64,000 nt of DNA from Diorhabda sublineata (GCF_026230105.1 NC_079480.1:19076488-19140487); one strand, 5' to 3'; counted from the stretch's first letter, positions 22,985 to 34,779 are shown. Program-made: numbers and translations. Notes: generated from the sequence alone by a model not told the origin.

Positions 22985-23150
22985 GTAGAGGTCGTAGAGG
23001 AATTGGGAGAAAACAAGCCTCTTGGTTGAAGAATATTAGAGAATGGACTGGGATAACAGAAGCAGCACAGTTATTTACACTAGCTCAAGATATAGAGTTT
23101 TGCCTTTTGCCATGATGACCTCCGAGGGGACTTGATACGGCACGCTAGAA
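22985..23150 (+). pseudogene. LINE 3'-end coding remnant
   Basis: The frame reads RRGIGRKQASWLKNIREWTG, then ITEAAQLFTLAQD. This is the C-terminal tail of a common insect LINE reverse transcriptase (G-R-x-x-x-S-W-L-x-N-I-R-E-W-T-G, A-x-x-L-F-x-x-A-x-D). It is a 3' fragment only, as expected for 5'-truncated insertions. Confidence 0.8.
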
Positions 23151-23229
23151 GAATACAATTTTTGGGCCACCAATGATTGAATATTTTAAACTTAAACCGC
23201 TTTAAAGTTGGTTAGTAAGAGAATGTTTA

Positions 23230-23590
23230 CATTGATCCAAATTCGACGCCTCGAATAGTCTATAATAGCACAGAAAAGTTGGATTGAGCTCGAGATCATA
23301 AAGGCTACAGAATACAGATGCATGATGGTATGAACATCAGTTTTTATAGCTGCAAGACAACTTATCGATGAGCTAATTGGATGTTCTTGTCAATATCTGT
23401 AGATCCAATTGAATATCTCCTATAAAAGAGAGTTATGCATGAAAATGATTCTTCTAAGTCTCAACAGGAAATTATAGTATGTCTTCGTATACAAAAGGAC
23501 GCTCTTCATGTATGTAACGTATTTTTTAGTTTAGGGAGAAGATGTAGGGCTAGAATTAACTAGAGATTAAGTCATACAACATTTTATATG
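23230..23590 (+). pseudogene. Tc1-like transposase C-terminal remnant
   Basis: The most readable parts are VDPIEYLL (normally NPIEHLW, around the third catalytic acid) and LGRRCRARIN*RLSHTTFY, the usual C-terminal end (RRRCxAxIxARGGHTxY) of Tc1 transposases. Upstream frames are degraded. The start is uncertain. Confidence 0.6.
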
Positions 23591-24414
23591 CCCTTATGCG
23601 TCTTTTTTAAAGTTTACTGATACTGGATTTTCTTAAGAATGGTAGTTTCACCTTGTTTTGCCATTTAATCATAATCATTCAAAAAAAAACCAATATAAAA
23701 ACCATCGTTTTACAATTTTTTTCAACATATGTATAAACAATAATGAAATATGTTTATTATTAACTTAAAAATTATGATTTTCTTTTTAGATTTGGACAAT
23801 AACCTTTTATGATCATTGTAAGTTTACCTAAATAACAAATAGTGGAAGTTTTCCTCCCCAAAAATAAATATGAGACAATCGTTATCTATTTAATATTATT
23901 TTAACAAAAAATACATTTTCCATTGTTTCAAAATTAGTAAATAAAGTAAATACTACTGTTTATAATTTTATGGCGAACTTCCGTTTCGTCCTTGATATTT
24001 TATTTCCCATTTCCTTTTTAAACAGATTACATATAATATTCCCGCTAGATTACGAGGTGTATCGGCGTGAAAAAAGATAAAATTTTGACAAATATTTCAT
24101 TTATATTAAAGCCGTTTTTATTCAGTATGGAAATCTTTTCAATTTCAATATAAGATTTCCATTCATTTTTATATGAGATATCATATCAAATATTTCAACT
24201 CGACTTTAACCGCAAATTTATTACTATACTTTATCTAGGACTATAACAATAAAGTTGAAGACACTTTTTGTGTTTGAAAAACTAGAAGTGAACTGAATAA
24301 GGGTTTAGAGCAGTGGTTTTCAGCTTGTAGGGGGCAAGCTACTAGAGGGGCGCGAGATTGTTGCAAGGGGCATGCCGCTGTTTCCAAAATATCATTTTCA
24401 AATATAAACCAAAA

Positions 24415-24750
24415 CAGTCGAATCAGCAAAATATTGGTCGTAGTATTCTCATCTTTATGGTTCCCATTATTCTTTTTGTTGTTGATGTTTTGGCTCTGGT
24501 TTCTGAAGTCTCACACACGTTTTATACATCCTTGTCTTGCTCTGAGAGCTCATCGCTTTGTTTCTCCACACTATATCTCTCAGACAGCCGCTGACTTTTG
24601 CTGCTTTCATCGCTTGTGTTCATGCGTCCTCTGTCAGGTTTCTTTCAGTAGATATATTAACTCCCAGGTAACTGAATCTTGATACCTGCTGTATTATTCC
24701 GATATCGACTGCCAATTTGCATATAATAGGATTTTTTGATATTTTTTTCG
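24415..24750 (-). pseudogene. LINE reverse transcriptase C-terminal remnant
   Basis: The complement reads VSRFSYLGVNISTERNLTED, then TQAMKAAKVSGCLRD and IVWRNKAMSSQSKTRMYKTC, then a KMRILR-type block. This is the thumb and tail of a L2/RTE-like insect LINE (F-x-Y-L-G, A-x-x-x-x-G-C-L-R-D, K-x-R-I-Y-K-T-C). One stop replaces a codon after TED. It lies inside the hAT remnant. Confidence 0.8.
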
Positions 24751-25096
24751 GGTACAAATGCCAAAACATCCATCCATACTCTTGCTGGAAGCACTTGGAA
24801 CACCCCGGGTATTCTCTTGCATGTTTCCCACTTTTAAAATTACTTTTCTTACCGATGAAATAGAAGAAAGTGAAGTTATCATTAATAATAATTTGACCAG
24901 TCTATGGAAGCAATTCTCGTTTTACTCTAAAAATCTTGCCATGTCCAAATATGAATGGATTAGAAACCCGTTTGTGGTCAAAAAATAAAATGATTTTGGC
25001 CTTAGCAGCAAAGCAGAAAATGATAATTGACTTATCTAGTGATAGCGCATGTTTCAAGACGAAATAGTTATTTTCCTATCAAGTGCAGAAAGTGAT

Positions 25097-25172
25097 ACTT
25101 TCCCGCACGCGACTGCAGTTGTCCCGAACGACGCGGAGCGGAGTTCGGGCAAGCAGTCAAGTGCGGGAAAGA
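25097..25172. repeat. Imperfect palindrome (stem-loop) at Crypton end
   Basis: The outer arms are actttcccgcac and gtgcgggaaag, the middle arms gactgc and gcagtc, and the inner arms ttgtcccgaac and gttcgggcaa, around a gacgcggagcg loop. It is GC-rich in an AT-rich setting. It could form a long hairpin. Confidence 0.85.
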
Positions 25173-25321
25173 CACTTTACGCATGAGTTAGGAACATTAT
25201 TTTTTCTACGACCGTATATACAAAAAAGTATACCAACCCATTTTTCTAAAATTATTTGACTCCAACAAACATAATAATATACAAAATTTATACAAAACTA
25301 CAAAAATATAACTAAAAACTA

Positions 25322-26407
25322 CTAATTATTATAAATATTAATATTGAAAACACAATTTGTTGCATTCTGTAGACTAGTAAGAATTGCCGGTCCAGTGGAG
25401 TTATTTGGTTTCAACTGGAAGGAAGATGACATCGATGAGGATGGCATCGGTTGCAGGTCGTATAGAGATGACGATGACGGTGACGGCAACGGTTTTAAGT
25501 CATTTGTAGTACAGAGAATTTTATTTGATATTTTTTTCATCTGATTCTCGGTGTCCTCCAAATAGCACTCAGCAACAGTAGTAGACTTCCAGCCACCCAG
25601 GCGCTTTAGGTTGATTATTTCTTCGCCGGAGTCTGCTAGGAACGTTGTCGAAGAACGTCTGAAACTGTGTCCTGTATAAAGTTCCGGATAATGTAGACGT
25701 AAATATGCGGCAATCACTGCTGGCATCTTACCAAAAGTGTTTACGCCAACACATTGAACTCAGCATTTTCCATTCTTATAATGAATAAAAAATCGGAGGT
25801 GTGGTATGGTAGGTGGTCGTAAATCTGCGTACTTTCAAATAGGTTCCATCATTTATTTCTTCAGATAAAACAAATGATCTTGACGAATGATTTTTGGAAT
25901 CAGAAATTTTCACAACAATTAGGTTGCCTTTATCTTGAATGTTGTCGACAGTGAGATTCACAAGCTCGGATCTGCGGAGAGTGCAAAAATGGTACTCACT
26001 TTAATCATCAGGTATACCTCATCTGGAGCTAGCATAACTCTGGATATATCTTCTTTGGTAAAAACTTGTGCTTTCTGTGCTCGAAAACCAATATTTTTTT
26101 GTTTAAGAAACGACGTTAGCTTATGGAAATTTCCTATATCCAAATTTTGTTTTATATTTACTAAACTTTTTACCACCGAATAGCGGGACCATAATACATT
26201 AGATTTCAAAACCTTACTTAGGTCTGAAAAATACGCCATAAATACCTCTTCCTTATAAGTTTTGGCCCCTTTCTCCTTACACCATGTAACAAAATGGTCG
26301 TATTGCTTCTCATACCTTAGTCTGGTTTTGGTAGGTAACAGCTCGGAATTAGCTTCATTTGCAGCCTTCAAAATGGTTTCGGGAAGTTCTTCGTCGGATG
26401 AATCCAT
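25322..26407 (-). pseudogene. Crypton-type tyrosine recombinase, frameshifted
   Basis: From a Met at 26407 the N-terminal part reads TKTRLRYEKQYDHFVTWC, a SAM-like core-binding domain, and runs to about 25995. There a frame change occurs. The next frame begins LRRSELVNLTVDNIQDKG, with the first catalytic Arg. Another frame change and a stop lie near 25740-25790. The last frame (25726-25322) has YTGHSFRRSSTTFLADSG and LKRLGGWKSTTVAECYLED, which carry the H-x-x-R pair and the Tyr nucleophile. The catalytic residues R, H-x-x-R and Y are therefore all still encoded, but not in one frame. The Ser-rich C-terminal tail (SPSSSSLYD, SSSMSSSF) is low complexity. The best family match is the insect Crypton-like group. 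A DIRS element would also need a reverse transcriptase, which is absent. Confidence 0.8.
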
Positions 26408-26729
26408 TAATATTATTGTATCGGATTCGGTTTAATGTGGTTTAATTTAGAAGAAGATTGTTCTTATTCGGTCACTTCCGAAACGTTTTGAACAACTTTG
26501 ACGTTTTAGTAACAATTACACGCTTGGGTTGTCATAGCAACTGATATCAAACTCAGGTGGTTTGATAGTTGTTTCTCCTTTGAAGAATGTCAAGAGTGAC
26601 ACTTTCAAAACTAAAATGCGTGCGGGAAAGTGGGTTAAAACGCACGGTTGTAGAAAAATAATATTGTTACGTTTTGCCTACGAATTAAGGACGATTTTCC
26701 TATTTTGACAAGCAAAGCTTCAAAAATTT

Positions 26730-26890
26730 TATTGATTTATAACAGGTTTTTCTACAGTAGATGTCTTAAAAGCAAAGTATCGATCTCGCTTAGTGATTGA
26801 AAAGGAATTGAGAATCGCGATTTCTTCAACGATACCACGGTTTCAGAAAATCTGTGCTGAAAAACCAACCATCAACCATCGCATTAAATT
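26730..26890 (+). pseudogene. hAT transposase C-terminal remnant
   Basis: The frame reads TGFSTVDVLKAKYRSRLVIE, then KELRIAISSTIPRFQKIC. It matches the C-terminal dimerisation end of BED-type hAT transposases (F-S-x-x-x-x-x-K-x-K-Y-R-S-R-L, L-R-x-A-L-S-x-x-x-P-R). It is directly followed by a (TA)n array. It is likely part of the hAT at 24312-27277. Confidence 0.65.
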
Positions 26891-26906
26891 TTTATAATGT
26901 TGTATC

Positions 26907-26908
<2 letters not shown>

Positions 26909-26991
<83 letters not shown>
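26909..26991. repeat. (TA)n microsatellite
   Basis: An uninterrupted (AT)n run of about 83 bp, just after the hAT coding remnant. Confidence 0.97.
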
Positions 26992-26993
<2 letters not shown>

Positions 26994-27794
26994 TGTATAT
27001 TTGTAAAATTTGTTTTTATTACATTAAAAATTATCATTTCTCATAATAAATAATTATTTTTCAATGTATATTTTTTCCATATATTAATGCATCTAAAGGT
27101 TCTTATCAAAAGGTATAGGAAATGAGAAATTGAAAAAATGTTTACATATATATTATTTTGTAGCCCATTAAATAAATTTTAATATCATTTGAGTATTCAT
27201 GAAATTAGATTGTTAGAAATATTAAGGGGTCACAACAATTTTTTCAAAGGGGGCGCAGGTACAAATAGGTTAGAAATCATTAATTTGGGGTCTGAATCAA
27301 TGTTATTTTCAAATGTTGTATTACATTATGAGATACTATTCAAAATGTTATTCCTCATATGCAGTTGCTTCCAACTCTCAAATTATACGTTCTGTTTCAA
27401 ATTTCGCCAAAAAAATTGATGTAGATTGATGAAGATATATTTCGAGTTCAAAATTCTGTGTATTTTGTAATAGACTTCTGAATTCTCACAAGACTTGCTA
27501 TCGATAATGATTTCCGAATGAAATTTCGATGTCACTGAGACTTAATTAGATGCGATTTTCTTGATTTTTCAACTACATTCTGTACCTTTAGAATGTTTCT
27601 TACATATTCCTTATCGATTCTGAACTGACTCTCAATTTCCCGTGAATCACTCGAACCAAAGCTTCTCTCTTCTTTTTAGGATTTTTCTTTGCTTTACTGT
27701 CTAATAACTTTTCTTTCGTTAGAAGTACCTGTTTTAACAAGTTGTCGTCTGTTAATATAAGTCATCTGATGGGTACTTATATGATTCTATCATA

Positions 27795-28110
27795 TACACT
27801 GCGACTCAAAGAATCTATATCCCTTTGTCTTGCTGCTATCTGTTAGTTCCACTCCTTCTGAGGAGCTCAGAATGTGGGCTAGCTGTAGTTGCTCAGATCT
27901 TCGTCTTATAGTTCATACGCTCCTAGGAATAGTGCTCTGGAATTCCTTAGTGTCTCAAACTTCGAGAGAATGTGGATGGAGGTTTCGCCCTGCATCCTCA
28001 GCTAAGTTTAGCATCTTCAAGTGTCTGTTGAGGCGACAATTCCTCGATAGGACTTCTATCTTCTCTGATTATAGTTTCCCAGGAATGTTACTACTTCCAT
28101 GTACAGACAG
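27795..28110 (-). pseudogene. LINE RNase H / C-terminal tail remnant
   Basis: The complement reads NCRLNRHLKMLNLAED and then CRAKPPSTFSRS in a shifted frame. This matches the H-C-R-L-x-x-H-L-x-x-x-G-L block and the Cys knuckle that end RNase H-bearing LINE proteins. It is a diverged copy of the stretch at 9540-9780 in the same orientation. Confidence 0.6.
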
Positions 28111-28149
28111 AACAAATCGTGTACTTAAAAGTAGTTCATTTAAACGCTA

Positions 28150-29450
28150 ATAAGAATTTATTTTTCTGAAGATAATGGAATAAAATTTAGTTAATATGGA
28201 GTTGAAATTAACTATATATAGATTACAGTCACAAAATCATCATTATTATGCTGCGATTTGATTGTACAATCCATTTATATTTCTGACAAAAATTGTTAGA
28301 AGGATCCTTCAACTGAATCACCTGAAAAAGTATTTGATGTTTTGGGTTTTGATCCTTTATCCTTAGAAGGAGGTCTAAGACCTACTCTACAATAAAGTAA
28401 CTCATTTTACAGAAACCCTCTTCGCTGTTAATGACATAAGCTTCTATTCGCGTTTGATTAAATAGAATGTCCTTTCAAAAACTATTCTGAGTTTTCAAGG
28501 TGTATTCCAAGTATACATCTATGAAGGTATATAGTAAAATGCTGTTATACAGGGTCTTTATTGAGTTTAAGAGATAATATAGACGCCGTGTTTATATTTC
28601 TAAGAAATACTCTTAGATAGAGTCTCGCTTTTTGTTATCACAGTTTGCTTAAGAATATTCCATTGAATGTGAAGAGGGTCTCTAAAAATTTATAGGTATT
28701 TGAGAGTGTCTTCTTCAAAACGAAATTTTGGCTGTATATCATCTATATTAACATTCATTGGGAAAATCGTTATTTCATATTATATTAATTATTAATTGCT
28801 ATTCATGAGGCCAAAGTTTAGTATTCAGAAAAGGATTTTTTTCTCAAAAATTCAGTATAATTAATCGCCCTATGAAAATTTTTAACCGTCAACGAATGAC
28901 AAGGAATAGTTATGATCAAAGAATATCCGTTAAAAGGACAAGTTTATAAAATATTGCTATCAATTTTTGAATCTTAAAAATGACGCGATTTTATTATTAT
29001 TGCGTAAAAGTGTACGAGTCCATATATAGATACATAAAATATTTTTACGATGCTAGTGTTCGTTTTTTTTTCTCATATCGATCCGTACTTCATCTCTCAT
29101 ATTTTTGGATGAAAATTTCCTATAATCGAACGTTGAAAAAATACAGTCTTCACTCGAATAGATTACAGGTTTGGAATCAACCTGCGGCTACGAATCAATA
29201 AAGTCCGGTCCATTTACATATTTATGAGGAACCAAAGTTCTACTTAGATGAAACATGCTGATTTTTGATTTGCTGCACTTCGCACGACTCTATTGTGAAT
29301 TATGGAAACACACTCTAAACTTAAATTTCAATAATTATCGACAGCACGCAAACGGTTTGAAATTGGCAAAATACAGTACGTCCCAAATATGGGTGAATGA
29401 AAAAGAGTGGGGGTTTTGATTCTATGGAATCTATTTGATCACATATTTAC
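28150..29450. other. AT-rich stretch, nothing recognised
   Basis: Several short open frames show no motif. No repeat with another part of the window was noticed. Confidence 0.3.
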
Positions 29451-29451
29451 G

Positions 29452-30475
29452 AGGGTTGTCCATATAGTAAGGCTTACAAGGAGCTGCGGAACGCTGTTAA
29501 GCGAGATGTATGGAGACTGACGTGTAGCTTGGCTCACTTTCTACAAGTTCAGCAAAATTCGAGAAATGAAGGCTCTAGTCTAGGATGTTTTTATCCTGCA
29601 ATGTCCTTTAGGATACCCTACTCATAATAAAAAATGGCAGTCCATCTTAGGTAGCGTTTCGGCTTTTATATTTGGTACGTTACCTACTGCTTCAGAAACA
29701 TCTCTCCACAGAGGGCATCATGCAATTTGGGTAATTTTTGTACTATAATTTTTATTATTTTTATATTGTTGAGAAACTTCATCACTCGTCCACACTCGCT
29801 TAAATTTTTTTTCTTATAATATTCTATGAATGTTGAACTTATTGGTGCTTATTAATCACCAAGGATTTGAGAGCACTTTCTTTCAAAATGAAATGATTAC
29901 AGTCGCTATAACAAATATTGATACACATTCGATTGAAAGGTTCCATATCGTCTTGCAAGTCGCGAGCTGTCTACAACGTTCATTCTTATCTGGTTAACCG
30001 GAATGCGTCCATTTCATTCCCACACCAGGTGGGAATGAAATGGATTCCTACGGCGGACATCCATTCACAGCTATACGTGATAAATGGAAAATAGTGTATG
30101 AGTGTGCAACATGTTCGCTAATTGAGTGGAGAATTCAAAAACCAACGTACAGATGAAGTGATTTCAAAAGCAATGCTGAAAGATCGCAGGGTTTGTGCAA
30201 GGTGCATCTCATCAACAGATTTGGATAGAATACTGTTTCAAACCCTCCTTACAGCACAGACTTGGCTCCCACTGATTCAGAATTCATTGATCTAAAAGCG
30301 GCGAAAAATAAACATACAAACTTTTCAAACATATTTTTCTTTGTGAAAATTCATTGGGAACCTTATTTTATGAACAAACCTCGTATATTGTTTCCTATTG
30401 AGTCACATAGAAAATTTTACATTGATTTACAACTGGTGAAAAAAGTTATTGAGGCTAGATTGTAACACGGTGAGT
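29452..30475 (+). mobile_element. Probable internally rearranged mariner
   Basis: At 29452, acgagggttgtccatatagt resembles the terminal repeat of insect mariner elements. At 30240-30470 the frame reads PPYSTDLAPTDSEFIDLK, then EPYFMNKPRI and KKVIEARL. These are the third catalytic block and C-terminus of a mariner transposase. The distance is right for one mariner of about 1 kb, but the middle has no readable transposase and the right-hand repeat was not found. The link between the two parts is inference. Confidence 0.5.
30008..30044. repeat. Perfect 16-bp inverted repeat with 5-base loop
   Basis: tccatttcattcccac is followed by accag and then its exact inverse, gtgggaatgaaatgga. It is within the probable mariner span. 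It is not at a recognisable terminator or element end. Confidence 0.97.
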
Positions 30476-30479
30476 TAAC

Positions 30480-32960
30480 AAAAAATTTAACCACTGGTTA
30501 ACAACGAAATAGCGGTTATGTACCAGAGCTAAAACCTTTGAAATGAAAGAATTCAAAGGCGATCTGAGTTCGGAAAGTTGAAGAGAGAGAGTATTTAAGG
30601 GTAAAAAAAGGTTTATCTCGATTTGCGATAAAACTAAATCCGCTCCCTCATCAGCAAGTACAGTTTCTTTACTGGCAGTCTGTACCGCATTCATACCGAA
30701 GCTATGTTATCAAATAGAGGCAGATTGGTCGGTTGGATTCGTTTTCAACGCCATTTGCTCTGGGTATGCAAGATCAGTCGAGGATCTGTATCACCCAAGT
30801 GAATAGCAACGGAATATTCAACATTTTTTCGCATTATAATAAAATAATGTTACTAGATTCGGAAACGTAAAAATTCTAGAGATTGAACAGTACCCGTGTC
30901 TGTATAATTATATATTAGCTAAATATTCACGTAAGAGCCTTAAAAAACAAATCAAAAAGTGTCCTAAACTTCAGTGCGCCAAATATCGATAATGAGAAAA
31001 CAAACGCAATGCGTAACTTTCTGTTAAGCTTATTTTCAGCCTTTACTGTCATGGTTGAAAATGAAATAAAGCAGTTTTAAATCAATGTTATGGTTCTTAT
31101 TTATAATACAAAACGATTCTCCGGTGGAAGACACAACTTCCCAACCCATGAGCTCTCCCCCATCAGCAATGGTTTTCTAAGCGCAAACCAACCAATACCA
31201 GAACTTACAAGAAAGGATGGATAATAATCAGAATCAAACCAGTTTCGGAAAAATTATATTTATACTTAATGTAATCAAAAGTTTTTTTTCGGCTCCAACG
31301 CATTCTCTTATTCTTGAGTTTTGCCTCTTAATAGCCCGACCGACAAGCTCAATGAGATGCTTGTTTGGTCATTCTGTACTTTGAAAATATTCATCATCTT
31401 GAGTTAATTCCACAAATACGCCTCGGTTGAATTTTTTTTTAATGGAAGGATGTCTCCAATAGCGTTTTCGGTTTTTTATAATCGCAAATAAACAACCATC
31501 GTCATAACTTCATCTTAGCTGCTGGAGGATATGGTCAAAGCAGTACTAAACATTTTATTCACATTCATACGGAGCTCTTTGTACGCGGTACTAATCTACA
31601 TGTTCGATACCGATAGATCAGGGAAGCAGCCTAAAAGTTTAAAATCAAAGAAAAAAACGGAAAAAATTGAAAAAATTTCTCCTAATAATTACTCTAAATT
31701 TACAGGTATTTGAAAAATCTTACAATTAAATGGATCAAAAAACTTCTATTACATTGATAAGAAATTAAAGTTTAAAAATTTTATAAGCAACTAAATATTA
31801 TACCAAATGGTAAACTGAGAACGGTTATCGGCCATATCTCAGAAGCGAATTATATTACAGCTTCAGGAGAAAAAAATAAAAATTGTCCCGGGACACACAC
31901 GGAAACTATTCTCAGAATTTTAAGTTCACTATTAAAATATAATATGAAATTTTTCAAAATTTACCCAACTAGGTGGCACTATACATATGATAATCGAATT
32001 TTCCTAAAAATTTTGAACATTTTTCATATCACAAGTTTCAATTTATTTGTTCAAGTAAGAGGTGGTGGAGAGTCGAAATCTTGTTATGAAAAAATGAATT
32101 TTATACAAATTGATGTTACTGAACACACATTTCAATGAATTACTTTCAAAACCTAAATTACATTCCAATAAAATATAATTTGGGCTATACTTTATTTTAT
32201 TTCATTCAGCTTGTTTCGAGTTTTTACAATGTAATAATGTCAACTTACCAATACTTTATTGACTCTTTTGAAGAAATTTTAGAAAAAATCAAATTTCAAC
32301 CTAAAAGAATTGAATGTCAAAAAGACAGAATGAGAAGTTGTGTCTATAAAAATTTTTTTGCGCTTATTCACGTGAAAGTTGAATTTTCGCAAACTATGGT
32401 GGAGATTTAAATACTCAGTATTATTGGTTCGCAAATTCAATAATTGTACGTTAAGTTAAAATTATAAATTTCACTGAAAAGTATATTTTTCGTGATGATT
32501 TATGGTCTCGTTTCTATGAAAATCAGTTTAAAATAGCATAAAAAAATTTGAATTTTCTACCTACTACGACTTGAAAAATACCGCCCAATTTTTAAAAAAC
32601 TATTTTAAGCTGAAATCATTAGAAAAAAAATCTGAAAAGTTTCAAGAAGTAAAAAGGAAGACCTGAGAATATTGAGTTCATGCCCTTAGAATATCTCTTC
32701 GTTTCTTTATTACGTTGGATTTGGACTATCTTATGCACGTTTCCTACAGTTCACCTTCAACCCATCAGTCCTTCCAACAAGGTGTCACATGACCCCCATT
32801 TGAAATTTTCGAGGAGGTGCTCATAATTCAGAGGGAGTGCTGGAGAGTGATAATATTTTCATGCTGTAAATTGTCAATTCCAGATTTTTTCACATAGTAC
32901 CTAATTACGCAAGAATTGAATTAATTGGAGCGCATTCTATAAATATAATTCATTGCTTAA
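30480..32960. other. dac intron, nothing recognised
   Basis: AT-rich sequence lies upstream of the exon at 32991. Open frames at 31531, 31944 and 32135 are AT-driven, without motifs. I looked for the expected preceding dac exon (a Glu/Arg-rich helix ending in phase 1 before a GT donor) and did not find one. Confidence 0.4.
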
Positions 32961-32990
32961 AATTGTCTGAAAAACATTGTTTTGTTTCAG

Positions 32991-33134
32991 AATTGGTACA
33001 GAAACGCCTCAGAAGAGAAAAAAGATATAGAAGGGAGTTACAAGCTAAGTTCGACTTGGAAAACAAGCGAAGGGCGCAATTAGAAGAAGCGCTAAGAGCA
33101 GCTGGGTCAGCGGAACAACTTAATTTAATAAACG
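32991..33134 (+). CDS. dac: Dachshund exon, C-terminal coiled-coil segment
   Basis: This is an internal exon of a host gene. It is bounded by an acceptor (attgttttgtttcag) and a strong donor (gtaagc). The frame is open across all 144 bp. It starts with two bases that finish a split codon and ends with one base (phase 1 on both sides). The product is a basic, charged coiled coil: LVQKRLRREKRYRRELQ, then FDLENKRRAQLEEALRAAG and LNLIN. From knowledge of the family, this lines up with the C-terminal conserved region of Dachshund/DACH proteins (VQKRLKKEKK..., TKRREQAEQTLKQA, LND). Dachshund is a nuclear Ski/Sno-related transcriptional cofactor that acts in eye, leg and brain development. The preceding exon, which would carry the rest of the helix, is not recognisable upstream in the window. 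A relative such as a Ski/SKOR protein is the main alternative. Confidence 0.8.
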
Positions 33135-33569
33135 GTAAGCTACATACTTATAACATGATGATGCTACGGTAGAATTATTCTTAGAATGTGAGGTAGCCAG
33201 TTGGAATTTGAAGATATCGAGAAATCGGGAACTTTAAACTAGCGATAACATATTTATAATCAGTGTTTTGATGTCGCGATCAATAGACAAGTGATGATTC
33301 TTCAGTTCAACTAACACTATCTTACGGTTTCTATCATTGGCAGAAAACTTCGTTTAAGTGCTTAAAGAAGGAGTATCTCGCAATGCAACCATATGTATAT
33401 AATACCTGACAACATACTAGTCCTTCAAGCGCTCAACTCCTCCTCCCTCTAATTCTCAAAGTTTACGATTACTTATAAATCTTGTCTGTATATTTGGTCA
33501 TTTTAGAGATGAAAGTAATGAACTAGTTTATTTCAGCTGTTACTAAGGTCATAGAATAAGTCAATAACA

Positions 33570-34460
33570 AGAAAATATTGAGATATCTTGAGTCTGCTAA
33601 CATCATCGTCGGCCATCAATACAGCTTTCGTAAACATAGATCAACCTGCAGATATCAGCAACTTATGGACTGAAGCTCTAGAGAAATTGAGATCGTACGG
33701 TTTGTTGTCTGAGCTTATAGACTGGCCTAGTAGCTTTCTTAAAGACCTATGCATCCAGGTTATTATCGATAGACACACCTCAGAAAGGTTTGAAGTCAAC
33801 GCTGGTTTTCCCAAGGGATGCTTCTTGTCACTTACTCTTTGCCTATTGTACATCAATGATCTTCTAGACAAAACTATAGACCAGATCTATAGATATCAAC
33901 AATCAACCGACCCAATAAACTCATCTAACACCCAAATTCGCAATAGATCACCACTGAATGAGTTTAATGCAGCGAAAACTTGGGCTGCTATTTTTACAAA
34001 GAATGCTGACACCAACAACGCAAATTCGTTTGTTGGGTGTTGAGGTTGGAAGCAATATGTCCTGGCATAGTCACGTGGCCGATTTAGTAAAGGTAGCATG
34101 ACAAAAACTTGAAGCTCTGTCTAAGACCAAGAAGCTATATACCCCGCAACCGTTTCCTATCCTTTATAAGACCTAGATTCATTCATCTTTGAAATATTGC
34201 TAGCACATTTGGAGCTCGGCTTCCAAAAATACCCTGAGGATGCTCGACTCAATACAGAAGAGATCAGTTTGACTTATAGACAATCCAAAGTTGACCAGAG
34301 AAATTTGGAAAGCTTAAAGCATAAAAAGAATGGTCACCGGCCTGACTCTGTTTTACTGATACTACCACTTCAAATGCTTTTTGCCTTACCTACTCCACTG
34401 TAAGACGTGGCTCATAAACACCAAGTTTGTCTGCAGGTGCCTAGAACTTTGGTGAAGTAC
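33570..34460 (+). pseudogene. R1/jockey-like LINE reverse transcriptase remnant
   Basis: The RT reads RYLESANIIVGHQYSFRKHR, then LEKLRSYGLLSELIDW, VIIDRHTSERFEVNAGFPKG and LCLLYINDLLDKTI. The YADD segment is lost (YRYQQSTD). Later frames give LGVEVGSNMSWHSHVADLVK, SLKYC*HIWSS and DSIQKRSV*LIDNP. The order follows a jockey/R1-type LINE from the fingers to the thumb. There are at least three frame changes and several stops. It lies 440 bp downstream of the first dac exon, in the same orientation as the gene. Confidence 0.85.
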
Positions 34461-34487
34461 AAAATAATCCTTAATATATTTAATATA

Positions 34488-34775
34488 TGCAATTCTTGTC
34501 ATCCTATGTCACAATAAAAGTTCAGTTATTATAAGTTTTGACTAAGAGATCTATTAAGATGTCCAAAACGTCAGAGTCATAAAAGTCATAACTAATTTTT
34601 CTTTGAAATAAACACACACGGAGTATAAAAACACAAAAAAATTTTTGGGTTCAAGGAAATGATTATCAATTTTGGCTGTGTTAAGATATTTGAACTGCAA
34701 TTATTGTCATCCTATGTGACAATAAAAGTTCAGTGATTATAAGTTTTGACTGAGAGATGTATTTAGATGCCCATA
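34488..34775. repeat. Pair of ~75-bp direct repeats, 208 bp apart
   Basis: tgcaattcttgtcatcctat, then aataaaagttcagttattat and aagttttgactaagagat (34488-34560), recurs with about five differences at 34696-34770. A local duplication or two copies of a short element tail would explain it. Confidence 0.8.
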
Positions 34776-34779
34776 TCAA

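Larger units (their letters stand above)
25097..26640 (-). mobile_element. Crypton-like tyrosine recombinase element, degenerate
   Basis: The complement encodes a tyrosine recombinase in broken frames. The coding span is about 26407-25322. At the left end is a strong imperfect palindrome (25097-25172). At the right end, gcgtgcgggaaagt (26618) is an exact inverted copy of actttcccgcacgc (25097). Just inside the right and left ends, ttgtagaaaaataatattg and attattttttctacgacc also pair. These mark probable element boundaries. Unlike DDE transposons, tyrosine recombinase elements need no terminal inverted repeats, so the structured ends are unusual. Confidence 0.6.
24312..27277 (+). mobile_element. 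hAT remnant with nested insertions
   Basis: The left boundary is cagtggttttcagcttgtag followed by ggggcaagc. The right boundary is aagggggcgcaggtac and then aggttagaaatcatt. These correspond to the usual CAGTGGTTCTCAACC ends and GGGGGCGC tracts of hAT elements. Near the right end (26730-26890) is the C-terminal part of a hAT transposase. In between lie a LINE fragment, a Crypton-like element and a (TA)n array. I infer a single old hAT that took later insertions. The target duplication was not identified. Confidence 0.5.
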
